From NCBI RefSeq assembly GCF_016862895.1, contig NZ_BONV01000009.1:62001-126000 (forward strand): a stretch of 64,000 nt of DNA. The letters are read 5' to 3'. The position numbers and the translations under genes were made by a program. The first letter of the stretch is position 1, and each line of letters begins with the position of its first letter. The notes below the pieces were generated by a model. That model was not told where the DNA came from. It did not search any database and saw only the letters and a program-made list of their open reading frames with translations. The DNA comes from Planotetraspora kaengkrachanensis. GTDB taxonomy: Bacteria; Actinomycetota; Actinomycetes; Streptosporangiales; Streptosporangiaceae. Shown piece after piece: positions 16,841 to 25,344 of this stretch.

Positions 16841-17308
16841 TCAGATGTTGATCCAGCCGGTGGCGATCCTGGTCCCCGTCTCCGTACGGCAGTGCAGGGA
16901 GAAGGGGCCGGCCGGAATGGGACGGATCGTGAAGCACCCGACGTCGTCCGTGGTCACCACGACGTCCTCGCCGGACAGGACCCGCACGTGGACGTCGAGC
17001 ACCTGGCACGGAACCACCTGACCGAGCACGGCGTCGGGGATGATCTCGAGTTCGAACGTCACCTCCGCGGACGAGAAGGTCAGCGCCCTCAGGGGCGCGG
17101 ACTCGTCCCTCCGGAGAGCGCCGGCACGGTCACCGTCGTACTCGGAGTCGTAGATGAGCGCGGCGAGCTCGCCGTCGATGTCCCGCCAGGCGAACATCGC
17201 CTTGCCCAGCTCGACGAACTCGGGCGGCACCTCGTCCGCCCCCAGAGCCATGGCGAGTTCGGCCAGCAGTTCGTCGTCTCTCCACTGTTCGGGCATGTGC
17301 TCAGGCAT
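16841..17308 (-). CDS. Small TTR-like protein coupled to sigma factor, possible anti-sigma
   Basis: 155 residues in two parts. The acidic N-terminal half is helical (RDDELLAELAMALGADEVPP, then GKAMFAWRDIDGELAALIYD) and resembles a small protein-binding region. The C-terminal half is a carboxypeptidase-regulatory or TTR-like beta-sandwich (VTTDDVGCFTIRPIPAGPFS). The gene overlaps the sigma-factor gene by eight bases, with a GGGAGG site upstream, and closes the operon. A cognate inhibitor or partner of the sigma factor is the obvious inference from coupling. The TTR-like fold is shared with the scaffold protein of the facing operon and ties the two together. No membrane helix, so it would act in the cytosol. 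Confidence 0.75.
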   Translation of the reverse strand: MPEHMPEQWRDDELLAELAMALGADEVPPEFVELGKAMFAWRDIDGELAALIYDSEYDGDRAGALRRDESAPLRALTFSSAEVTFELEIIPDAVLGQVVPCQVLDVHVRVLSGEDVVVTTDDVGCFTIRPIPAGPFSLHCRTETGTRIATGWINI

Positions 17309-17903
17309 CTCCGCCGCCTCCCGCGCTCCCGGCCGCGGGACCGAGAAAACCCTTCAGATGGGGGCTTCTGCGGAGCCTGGCGAGGCATCTGCCCCGGGTG
17401 GGACCGATGCCTCCGATGGACACGCACAGCCGTTCGGCGATCTCGCGGTACGACAGCTGCTGTTCCTGCGCGAGCAGGAGCAGCAGCTGCCGGCAGTGCG
17501 GGGGCAGCTGCGCGAAGGCCGCGCGAAGGGCGGCCCGGCGTTCGAACCTCTCCAGTTCCCGGCCGATCATCACCGACTCGTCGCCCATCTCCCTCTCGAG
17601 GTCGAGAGCGTGCTCGTTGCTCTCCCGCCTGCGTACTGCCCGCGAAGCGTGGAGGCATTCCCGCTGGGTGACGGTCGCCAGCCAGCCCGCGAACGCCTCC
17701 GGCTGCTGAAGCGATCCCAGTTTCTCCACCGTGCGCAGCCACACCATCTGAGCGACGTCATCCCTGTCCTGCCGGTTCAGCCGGTAACGATTGCAGATCG
17801 CCCACACGAAGGGCGCGTAGCGCTCCACGATGCGGCCCCAGGCGTCCTGATCGCCCTTCTGCGCTCGTACGACGAGGTCGGCGAGGGTGGAATCCTCTGC
17901 CAT
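17301..17903 (-). CDS. Sigma-70 family (ECF-like) RNA polymerase sigma factor
   Basis: 200 residues with regions 2 and 4. Region 2: VVRAQKGDQDAWGRIVERYA with core-binding NRQDRDDVAQMVWLRTVEKL. Region 4: FAQLPPHCRQLLLLLAQEQQ followed by the helix-turn-helix LSYREIAERLCVSIGGIGPT. The Gly-rich turn SIGGIGPTRGRCL is distinctive. AGGAGG lies four bases before the ATG. It sits 20 bases after the S8 protease gene and overlaps the small TTR-like gene. It probably directs transcription of this island, perhaps from the S8/CHAT intergenic region, but no matching promoter pair could be proved by eye. Confidence 0.9.
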   Translation of the reverse strand: MAEDSTLADLVVRAQKGDQDAWGRIVERYAPFVWAICNRYRLNRQDRDDVAQMVWLRTVEKLGSLQQPEAFAGWLATVTQRECLHASRAVRRRESNEHALDLEREMGDESVMIGRELERFERRAALRAAFAQLPPHCRQLLLLLAQEQQLSYREIAERLCVSIGGIGPTRGRCLARLRRSPHLKGFLGPAAGSAGGGGDA

Positions 17904-17923
17904 GGGACCTCCTATGCGGAAAC

Positions 17924-19237
17924 TCAGTGTTCGACGACGAAGGGCCGGACGTCTCCCTGGGACAGCGGGGAGGTCTCGCCGGGCTCGCGGACGAGCCGGA
18001 TCGCCTCCTGAACGCCGATCCGCCTGTCCTGAGCCAGCCGGGCGATCTCCCCGCTGGCGGCGGCCGCGGCGAACGAGGTCCCGCTCCAGATCGCGAACCC
18101 GGCGAAGCGGCTCAGCCCGGAGTCGACGAGCCCGCCCTCCTCGCGCACGCGGAGGCGGACGTCACCGTCCAGGTAGAGGCTGCGGACCTGTTCGCCCGGC
18201 GCGATGAGGTCGACCCAGGGCAGGTTGGGGCTGAAGGGCGCACGCTCCTCCAGCGAGCCGGCGGCGAAGGAACCGACGGCCACGACCTCGTCGCACGCGG
18301 CGGGCCAGACCGGCGTCGCGGCCGTGACCTGCCCGTCGTGCGACGGACGGGCGGCGCCGTGGTTCCCCGCGGCGGCGACGAGCAACATGCGGGGGGCGAG
18401 CCGCTCGACGGCCCGTGCGAGCACGAGCGGCACGGCGTGGTCGACGGTGGTGCAGCCGAAGGAGAGGTTCAGGAGATCCACGTCCTCGTCGAGGAAGCCG
18501 ATCATCTTCTTGGCGACGTCCCATGAGCTGACGCTGACGCCGTCGTCGCTGAGCACGGACCGGATCAGCAGTTCGGCGTCCGGCGCCCGCTGGAGGATCA
18601 GCCCGGCCACGAACGTGCAGTGCCCGGCCAGAGACGACGGCGGCTCCTGCGCGCCGGCAGGCAGCAGGGCGCCGCTCGATGCGAGATATCTGCCCGCCAG
18701 GGCCGGATGGGCGGCGATCCTGCTGTCCAGGATCGCGACCCGCACGGGCCGCGCGCCCGCGTCCGTCGAGCCGGGCAGCGCGAAGGCCTCGGCGGCCTGG
18801 GGGACCTCGATTCCCGCGCCCCCCGTGTACGGCGACCCCTCGACGCCGTCCAGCAGCCGGTGTTTGCCGACGGTGACGTTCCACCCGCCGTACTGGTCGC
18901 GGGCCCGCTTGCGCAGCGCGAACAGCAGCAGGTCCACCGCGGGCACCATCTCCCCCAGGTAGCCCCGGTCCTGCGCCGCCTGCGCCTCAGCGAGGAGCTC
19001 CGGATCAGCGCGGAGAACGGAGTCCACCGCCGGGAGACCGGGCAGGTCCAGCAGGGCCAGGCCGAGCGGTTCGCTCCTGTCGTGCTCCGCCCAGGCCTTG
19101 TCCGGGGCCGGATCGCCGCCGCGACCCGCCCATTCCTCGATCATGTCCGTGACCATCCGCTGGTGCGCCAGCTCCACGACGAACTGGTCGTCCGCGTAGG
19201 CCTCGCAGCCCGTTCGTATCTGCCGCTCGACGTTCAC
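17924..19237 (-). CDS. Subtilisin-like (S8) serine protease, cytosolic
   Basis: 437 residues. GTG 19237 is chosen because AAGGGG lies about seven bases upstream; an ATG 39 bases further up has no ribosome site. The N-terminal 160 residues are unlike classical propeptides and include a helical acidic region. The catalytic set is complete: Asp171 (VAILDSRI), His206 (LAGHCTFVAG), Asn292 (AAAGNHG) and Ser388 (WSGTSFAAA). The His motif has Cys where most family members have Gly (GHGTHVAG). No signal peptide or sorting motif, so it should act inside the cell. First gene of the S8-sigma-TTR operon, divergent from the CHAT gene 104 bases away. It may process or be triggered by other island members. 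Confidence 0.9.
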   Translation of the reverse strand: MNVERQIRTGCEAYADDQFVVELAHQRMVTDMIEEWAGRGGDPAPDKAWAEHDRSEPLGLALLDLPGLPAVDSVLRADPELLAEAQAAQDRGYLGEMVPAVDLLLFALRKRARDQYGGWNVTVGKHRLLDGVEGSPYTGGAGIEVPQAAEAFALPGSTDAGARPVRVAILDSRIAAHPALAGRYLASSGALLPAGAQEPPSSLAGHCTFVAGLILQRAPDAELLIRSVLSDDGVSVSSWDVAKKMIGFLDEDVDLLNLSFGCTTVDHAVPLVLARAVERLAPRMLLVAAAGNHGAARPSHDGQVTAATPVWPAACDEVVAVGSFAAGSLEERAPFSPNLPWVDLIAPGEQVRSLYLDGDVRLRVREEGGLVDSGLSRFAGFAIWSGTSFAAAAASGEIARLAQDRRIGVQEAIRLVREPGETSPLSQGDVRPFVVEH

Positions 19238-19341
19238 GTGAGGTCCCCTTCCGCGAGACGGAATACCCGCACTCATACAGAGGAGTGTTATCTCCGGTTT
19301 GATACATCACGGCCCGAGAACTATCCGGCACACTTCGGGAA

Positions 19342-22011
19342 GTGAACACGACGGAGGCCGATCCCGCCAGAGAGATGCTGCGGCTGGCCGAGGCCGACCC
19401 CGCACGGCTGACGGCGTGGGCGGCCGACGTCACCGCCGGGGCGCGCGCGAAGGGCGACCTCATCCTGGAGTCGATCGCCGAGCGCGCGCTCGGCATCGCC
19501 GCCGTCCATCTGTACGACCTCAGGACCGCGACCGGACATCTGCGCGCGGCGATCAGGCTCGGCCGGCGGGCCCGGTCGCCGGCGACCGCCGCGGAGGCGA
19601 GGATCAGGCTCGCCTTCGTGCTGAGCCTGAGCGGCCGCCCCCACCAGGCGCTGCGCGAGATCGACACCGCGCTGCCCGATCTGCAGGGCACGGCCCGCGC
19701 GCGGGCGGACGCCCAGCGTGCCGCGGTCTTCAACCATCTCGGCAGGCTCGGCGACGCGCTCGCGTGTTACCGGGCGGCGGTACCCGTCCTGCGCCGGGCG
19801 GGTGACCACCTGTGGCTGCAGCGGGTGTTGTCGAACCGGGCGATCGTGCACGGGTACCGGCACGAGTTCTCGGCGGCGGAGGCCGACCTGCGCGAGGCCC
19901 AGGAACTGTGCAGGGAACTCGGCCTCGACCTGTCACTGGCGATCGTCAGGCTCAATCTGGGCTGGGTGTCCGCCGTGCACGGCGACATCCCGACCGCGCT
20001 GAGCCATCTCGACGTGGCCGAGGAACGTTTCCGCACGCTCGGCACCCACCAACTGGGCTGGTTGCTGATCGACCGCAGCGAACTGCTGCTGTCGGCCGGC
20101 CTGGTCGCCGAGGCCAGGGCCGCTGCGGAGGAGGCCGTCGAGGAACTCCAGCGGCGCAACCGCGTGATCGGCCTGCCGGAGGTACGGCTGCTGCTCGCGC
20201 GCGCGGCGATCCTGCAGGGCGACCACGAGCGTTCCCTCCAGGAGGCCCGGCGGTCCGTCGTCGAGTTCGGCCGGCAGCGACGGCGCGAATGGTCCGTCCT
20301 GGCGCGATTCGTCGTCCTGCGGTCGGAAGCGCTCCGCACGCCGGGCGACCCGGCTCTCGTCGGCGCGCTGGAACGCTCCGCGACCGCGCTCGCCGCCGCG
20401 CACTGGCCCGCGAGCGCGGTCGAAGCCCGGCTGCTCGCGGCTCAGACGGCCTTCGATCGCGGGGCGACCGCCCGGGGCCGCCGCTCGCTCGAGGAGGCGG
20501 CCAGGCGACGCCTGCACGGGCCGGCACTCCTCCGCGGCCGCGCGTGGCAGGCCGAGGCGCTCCTCCGCATGGACAGGGGCGACGTTCGCGGTGCGGCCAC
20601 CGCCGTCCGGGCGGGCCTGCGCGTGCTCGACGAGCACCGTGCCACCCTGGGCGCCACCGACCTGCGCGCCTACGGCTCACAGTTCCGCGCCGAACTGGCC
20701 GCGGTCGGCCTGCGCATCGCGCTGCGTGGAGGCAGGCCGGAACGGGTCCTCACCTGGGCGGAACAGGCGCGGGTGAGTCATCTGCTCACGCGCCCCGCCC
20801 GGCCTCCCGACGACCCCGCGCTGGCCGCGACGCTCACCGAACTGCGCGCGACCGTGCACGAGATCCAGGACGCGCGCGAGGCGGGCCGCGACAGCGCCCA
20901 CCTCGTCCGGGACCAGATCTCGCTGGAGCGCAGGATCCGCGACCACTGCCGCCGCCGGCCACCGGTCAGAACGCCGGCGAACCGCCCCGTGCCCGTCGCC
21001 CTCCTGCGCGAGCGGATCGGAGACGGCGCGCTCATCGAGTTCTTCCAGCTGGCCGGTCGCCTGCACGCGGTCGGCGTCGTCGCCGGGCGCCTCCGGGTGG
21101 AGTCGCTCGCGCCGCTCGCGCCGGTCCGCGACCTGATCGACCGGATTCCGTTCGCGCTGCGCCGCCTGACCGGCCGCGTCCCGGCCGCGAGCAGGTCCGC
21201 GGCCCAGGCGATGCTGCGCGACGCCGCCGCGCAGCTCGACGCGATGCTGCTCGGACCCTTCATGGACGCCGTCGCGGACCGCCCACTGGTCGTGGTCCCC
21301 AGCGGACCGCTGCAGTCTCTCGCGTGGTCGGTCCTGCCGTCGTGTTCCGGGCGCGCCGTGACGGTCTCCCCCTCAGCGACGTTGTGGCACGCCGCCGCCC
21401 AGGCTCGGGACGCGGGCGGGCACATCATGGCGGCCGCGGGGCCCGGGCTGCCCGGCGCGCGGGCCGAGGCGGAGACGGTCGCCTCCCTGCACGGGGCGCC
21501 CTGTCTGCTGGTCGGATCGGGGGCGACGGCGGACCGGGTCCTCGACGCCCTCGACGGATCCCTCTTGGCGCACCTGGCCGCGCACGGCCGCCTCCACGCC
21601 ACCAACCCGCTGTTCTCCTCTCTCCTGCTCGCCGACGGCCCGCTGACCATCTACGACCTGGAGCGGCTGCACCGGCCGCCGCACATGGTCGTCCTGGCGG
21701 CCTGCGACAGCGGGAGGTCGGTCGTGCGCGCCGGAGACGAGCTGCTCGGCCTGAGCGCGACGTTCCTCGAGCTGGGCGCACAGACGATCATCGCGCCCGT
21801 CGTCTCCGTCCCCGACGCCGAGACCGCACCGGTCATGGTCGGCGTGCACCGGCTGCTGCGCGAAGGGCATTCCGCGGCGGAGGCCCTCGCCCGGGCTCAG
21901 CAGGCCGGCGGCAAGGACGCAATGGCCGCGTCCGCGGGCTTCGTCTGCATGGGAGCGGACACGACGTTGCCGCTCCAGGGCGGGCAAAGAGGGGCCAAAG
22001 CCATGCTCTAG
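19342..22011 (+). CDS. TPR-CHAT protease (caspase-like)
   Basis: 889 residues. About residues 1-460 are tandem helical hairpins of the TPR type, suited to sensing a peptide or protein partner. The C-terminal part from about 560 is a CHAT domain of the caspase/separase clan. It carries catalytic His748 in LAHLAAHGRLHATN, Cys788 in VLAACDSGRS and the QTIIAPVVSVPD strand, so the dyad is intact. CHAT proteins of this layout are known from bacterial conflict and cell-death systems, including the TPR-CHAT protease of type III-E CRISPR. The GTG start has only a weak upstream purine run. It is divergent from the S8 protease and followed 11 bases later by an ABC exporter pair. Confidence 0.9.
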   Translation: MNTTEADPAREMLRLAEADPARLTAWAADVTAGARAKGDLILESIAERALGIAAVHLYDLRTATGHLRAAIRLGRRARSPATAAEARIRLAFVLSLSGRPHQALREIDTALPDLQGTARARADAQRAAVFNHLGRLGDALACYRAAVPVLRRAGDHLWLQRVLSNRAIVHGYRHEFSAAEADLREAQELCRELGLDLSLAIVRLNLGWVSAVHGDIPTALSHLDVAEERFRTLGTHQLGWLLIDRSELLLSAGLVAEARAAAEEAVEELQRRNRVIGLPEVRLLLARAAILQGDHERSLQEARRSVVEFGRQRRREWSVLARFVVLRSEALRTPGDPALVGALERSATALAAAHWPASAVEARLLAAQTAFDRGATARGRRSLEEAARRRLHGPALLRGRAWQAEALLRMDRGDVRGAATAVRAGLRVLDEHRATLGATDLRAYGSQFRAELAAVGLRIALRGGRPERVLTWAEQARVSHLLTRPARPPDDPALAATLTELRATVHEIQDAREAGRDSAHLVRDQISLERRIRDHCRRRPPVRTPANRPVPVALLRERIGDGALIEFFQLAGRLHAVGVVAGRLRVESLAPLAPVRDLIDRIPFALRRLTGRVPAASRSAAQAMLRDAAAQLDAMLLGPFMDAVADRPLVVVPSGPLQSLAWSVLPSCSGRAVTVSPSATLWHAAAQARDAGGHIMAAAGPGLPGARAEAETVASLHGAPCLLVGSGATADRVLDALDGSLLAHLAAHGRLHATNPLFSSLLLADGPLTIYDLERLHRPPHMVVLAACDSGRSVVRAGDELLGLSATFLELGAQTIIAPVVSVPDAETAPVMVGVHRLLREGHSAAEALARAQQAGGKDAMAASAGFVCMGADTTLPLQGGQRGAKAML

Positions 22012-22022
22012 CGTGATCGACC

Positions 22023-23543
22023 ATGAAGGCGGCTCGGTACCTGTGCTGGCTGGCCTGGGCGCAGAAGGGCCGAGTCGCGCTGGGCGCGACGCTGGGAACC
22101 CTCTGGATGGTGGGCCTGACGCTCCCGCCGTACCTGCTGTCCAGGGCTATCGACGACGACCTGGCGCCCGGCTGGGTGCTGGCGCTGCTCGGCGCCGGCC
22201 TGGTCAACGCCTGGCTGGCGATGTTGCGGCACCGCACGATGACCAAGATCCGGATGGACGCCAACTTCCGCACCGTGCGCGCCCTGGTCGAGCAGATCAA
22301 CAAGCTGGGCGCCGACCTGCCCAGGCGCACTTCGACGGGCGACGTGGTGACGATCGGCATCGGCGACGTCGTCACCATCGCCGCCTCGCTGACGGTGACC
22401 GGCCCCGGCGTGGGCGCGGTGATCAGCTACGGCGTGGTGGCGGCGCTGCTGCTGCAGGTCTCCGTGGTGCTGGCCGTGGTGGTGCTGCTGGGCGTGCCGC
22501 TGCTGGCGATCCTGCTCGGCCCGCTGCTCGGGCGGCTGATGAAGGTGCAGAACGGCTACCGCGAGAACCAGGGCAGGCTGACCACCCGCCTGGTCGACCT
22601 GATCGAGGGGCTGCGGGTGCTCAACGCCTTCGGCGGCAAGGACACCTACGCCGAGCGGTACCGCGCCGACTCGGCGAGCCTGCGCGAGCAGGGTTACCGG
22701 GTGGCGTCGCTGACGAGCTGGATCGGCGCGCTGGGCGCCGGATTGCCCGCCCTCTTCCTGGCCGCCGTCACCTGGCTGGGCGCCCGGCTGGCGGCCGAGG
22801 GGGCGATCACGGTGGGCGAACTGGTCGGGGTATACGGGTACATCGCCGTGCTGGTGGTGCCGGTCGCCTCCTTCATCGAGAGCAGCTTCCAGATCAGCCA
22901 CGGCCTGGTCGCCGCCCGCCAGGTCACCCGCTTCCTCGCGCTGCGCGCCGGGGAGCGGCCCCGGCCCGCCGGGCCGGAGGTCGCGCCGGGGAGCCTGGTG
23001 GGTCTGGTCAGCGCCCGGCCCGAGGAGAGCGTGGCGCTGCTCGAAGGGCTGGGCGGGTTCGACGGCACCTCCCTGATCGCCGACCACGACGCCGCCCTGT
23101 TCGCGGGCACGCTGCGCGAGGTCCTCCAGGGCAGGGGCGAGGCGGACGACGAGGCCGTCCACCGCGCCGTGCACGTCGCCGCGGCGCAGGACGTGGTCGC
23201 AGGGCTGCGCCACGGGCTCGACTCGATGATCGAACCCGACGGCCGCAACCTGTCGGGCGGCCAGCGTCAGCGCGTGCGCCTGGCCCGGGCGCTGCTGGCC
23301 GAGCCCGAGGTGCTGCTGGCCGTGGAGCCCACCTCCGCCCTGGACGCGCACACCGAGTCCCTCCTCGCGGGGCGGCTCCGTGCGGCACGCGCCGGCCGCA
23401 CGACGGTCGTGGCCACCACCTCGCCGCTGCTGCTCGCCCAGGCCGACCAGGTGCTGTTCATCGAGGATGGGCGGGTGACCGCCGCCGGCACCCACCGCGA
23501 GCTGATGGAGTCCACCCCCGCCTACCGGTCGGTGCTCGCATGA
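22023..23543 (+). CDS. ABC exporter subunit with degenerate ATP site
   Basis: 506-residue half-transporter, first of a pair. Six membrane helices fill about residues 15-295. The nucleotide-binding domain is reduced. Where Walker A should be, the sequence reads GLVSARPEESVAL without GKS/T. Walker B ends VLLAVEPTSALD, with Val instead of the Asp that normally binds magnesium. The signature NLSGGQRQR is perfect. It therefore cannot hold ATP in its own Walker site but can complete the partner's. The start lies 11 bases after the CHAT stop without a clear ribosome site, so it may be co-translated. Its stop overlaps the partner's start (ATGA). Cargo unknown. Confidence 0.88.
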   Translation: MKAARYLCWLAWAQKGRVALGATLGTLWMVGLTLPPYLLSRAIDDDLAPGWVLALLGAGLVNAWLAMLRHRTMTKIRMDANFRTVRALVEQINKLGADLPRRTSTGDVVTIGIGDVVTIAASLTVTGPGVGAVISYGVVAALLLQVSVVLAVVVLLGVPLLAILLGPLLGRLMKVQNGYRENQGRLTTRLVDLIEGLRVLNAFGGKDTYAERYRADSASLREQGYRVASLTSWIGALGAGLPALFLAAVTWLGARLAAEGAITVGELVGVYGYIAVLVVPVASFIESSFQISHGLVAARQVTRFLALRAGERPRPAGPEVAPGSLVGLVSARPEESVALLEGLGGFDGTSLIADHDAALFAGTLREVLQGRGEADDEAVHRAVHVAAAQDVVAGLRHGLDSMIEPDGRNLSGGQRQRVRLARALLAEPEVLLAVEPTSALDAHTESLLAGRLRAARAGRTTVVATTSPLLLAQADQVLFIEDGRVTAAGTHRELMESTPAYRSVLA

Positions 23544-25294
23544 ACCGCGACCTGCCCATCGCCGACCGCCGGCAGGTGCGGCGGGCCGCTCTGCGCCTGG
23601 TCAGGCGCGACGTGCCGGGCTTCACCGCGACGCTGCTGCTCAACAGCCTGGCGGCCGCGGCCGCGCTGGTCAGCCCGTGGTTGCTGGGCCGCATCGTCGA
23701 CTCCATCAGCGCCGGAGGCGCGGTCGACCTGCTCGCCGCGATCGCCGTGGGCGCGGCGCTGGCCCAGCTGGTCCTGTCCAGGTACGCCGAGAAGATCGGC
23801 ACCCGCTTCAGCGAGCGTGTCCAGGAACGCATCCGCGCGGAACTCCTCGACCGCGTGCTGGCCCTGCCCGCCGCCACGGTCGAGCACATCCGCACCGGCG
23901 ACCTGACCGCCCGCGGAACCACCGACGTGGCCGTCGTCGGCCGCACCCTGCGCGACGCCGCCCCCGCGATCCTCGTCTCGAGCCTGCAGGCGCTCTTCCT
24001 GATCGTCGCCGTCTTCCTGGTCGACCCGGTCCTGGGCGCCTGCGGCCTGCTCGCGCCGGCCGGGATCGTGGCCGCCTCCCGCTGGTACCTTCGCCGCGCC
24101 CGCCCCGCCTACCTGGAGGAAGGCGCCGCCCGCTCGGAGCTGGCCGAGCACCTGGCCGCCAACGCCGCGGGCGCCCGCACCATCGAGGTCCTGGGCCTGC
24201 AGGCCAAGCGAACGCGGGCGGCGGAACGGGTGATCGAGCGCAGCCGGGCCGCCCAGTTGCGGACCCTCTTCCTGCGCAGCGTGCTCTGGCCCTCGGTGGA
24301 GGTCTCCTCGCTGCTGCCGCCCGTGCTGGTGCTGCTGCTCGGCGGGGTGCTCCTGGACCGCGGCCAGGTCACGCTGGGCGCGGTCGTCACCTGTGTGCTC
24401 TACCTGCGCCGGCTCGGCCAGCCGATCGAGACGATCCTGGTCTGGCTGGAGCAGCTGCAGAGCAGCGGCGCCTCCTTCGCCAGGATCGAGGGCCTCGCGA
24501 CACCGGCGCGGGAGGAGGTCGCCGCCGCGGCTCCGCAGGGCGACCGCATCGAGGCGTGCGGCGTGCACTTCGCCTACGAAGGCGGCGACGACGTGGTGAC
24601 CGGCGTCGATCTGACCGTGCGGCCCGGCGAGCGCCTGGCCGTCGTCGGCCCCTCGGGAGCCGGCAAGTCCACCCTGGGCAAGCTGCTGGCCGGCATCGAC
24701 CGGCCCCGTCTGGGCACGGTCACCGTCGGCTCGGTGCCCGTCGCCGACCTCTCCCCCGCCCGGCTCCGCGAGCACGTCGTCCTGGTCACCCAGGAACAGC
24801 ACCTGTTCCTCGGCACCGTCCGCGACAACCTCCTGCTGGCAGATCCGACGGCCGGCGACGACCGCCTGGGCAAGGCGCTGGCGGCGGTCGGCGCCGACTG
24901 GGTCGCCTCGCTCGACGACGAGCTGGGGTCCCAGTCGTCCGGCACCACTCTCGGCCCGGACCGGGTCCAGCAGCTCGCCCTGGCCAGGGTCATCCTGGCC
25001 GACCCGCACACCGTCATCCTCGACGAGGCCACCGCCATGCTCGACCCCCGTACGGCCAGGCGCGCCGAACGCTCGCTCGCCGCCGTCCTGGAGGGGCGGA
25101 CCGTCATCGCGATCGCCCACCGCCTGCACACGGCCGGCGACGCCGACCGGGTGGTGGTCATGGACGACGGCCGGGTGGTGGAGGTCGGAGCCCACGACGA
25201 ACTGGTCGCGGCGGGCGGGGTGTACGAGGCGCTGTGGAGGTCGTGGCACGGCTCGCGGAGTGTCGGCGCCGAACACGATTGTCCGCCGCGCTGA
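23540..25294 (+). CDS. ABC exporter subunit with non-canonical signature
   Basis: 584-residue partner of the preceding subunit. Six helices are followed by an ATPase domain with intact Walker A (GPSGAGKST), Q-loop (VTQEQH) and Walker B (VILDEA). The signature LSGGQ is replaced by TTLGPDRVQQLALAR. In a heterodimer, its Walker motifs and the partner's LSGGQ build one good ATP site, and the second site lacks every key element. Asymmetric exporters such as TAP or TM287/288 follow this plan, though usually less extremely. It starts by a four-base overlap and ends just before a perfect 14-bp terminator. It may export a peptide product of the protease island, inferred from position only. Confidence 0.88.
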   Translation: MNRDLPIADRRQVRRAALRLVRRDVPGFTATLLLNSLAAAAALVSPWLLGRIVDSISAGGAVDLLAAIAVGAALAQLVLSRYAEKIGTRFSERVQERIRAELLDRVLALPAATVEHIRTGDLTARGTTDVAVVGRTLRDAAPAILVSSLQALFLIVAVFLVDPVLGACGLLAPAGIVAASRWYLRRARPAYLEEGAARSELAEHLAANAAGARTIEVLGLQAKRTRAAERVIERSRAAQLRTLFLRSVLWPSVEVSSLLPPVLVLLLGGVLLDRGQVTLGAVVTCVLYLRRLGQPIETILVWLEQLQSSGASFARIEGLATPAREEVAAAAPQGDRIEACGVHFAYEGGDDVVTGVDLTVRPGERLAVVGPSGAGKSTLGKLLAGIDRPRLGTVTVGSVPVADLSPARLREHVVLVTQEQHLFLGTVRDNLLLADPTAGDDRLGKALAAVGADWVASLDDELGSQSSGTTLGPDRVQQLALARVILADPHTVILDEATAMLDPRTARRAERSLAAVLEGRTVIAIAHRLHTAGDADRVVVMDDGRVVEVGAHDELVAAGGVYEALWRSWHGSRSVGAEHDCPPR

Positions 25295-25295
25295 C

Positions 25296-25329
25296 CGGCG
25301 GCCGGCCGGCGGGAACCGGCCGGCCGCCG
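25296..25329. terminator. Perfect 14-bp stem, bidirectional
   Basis: CGGCGGCCGGCCGG, loop CGGGAA, CCGGCCGGCCGCCG. It begins one base after the ABC gene stop and lies 15 bases before the SDR stop on the other strand. Confidence 0.85.
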
Positions 25330-25344
25330 AGCGGCTGGTCCGGG

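Noticed and set aside
22013-25294. A single open frame of more than 1,000 codons across both ABC genes.
   Set aside because: The first two thirds are out of frame with the first ABC subunit, which has all family motifs; the true second gene starts at the ATG at 23540.
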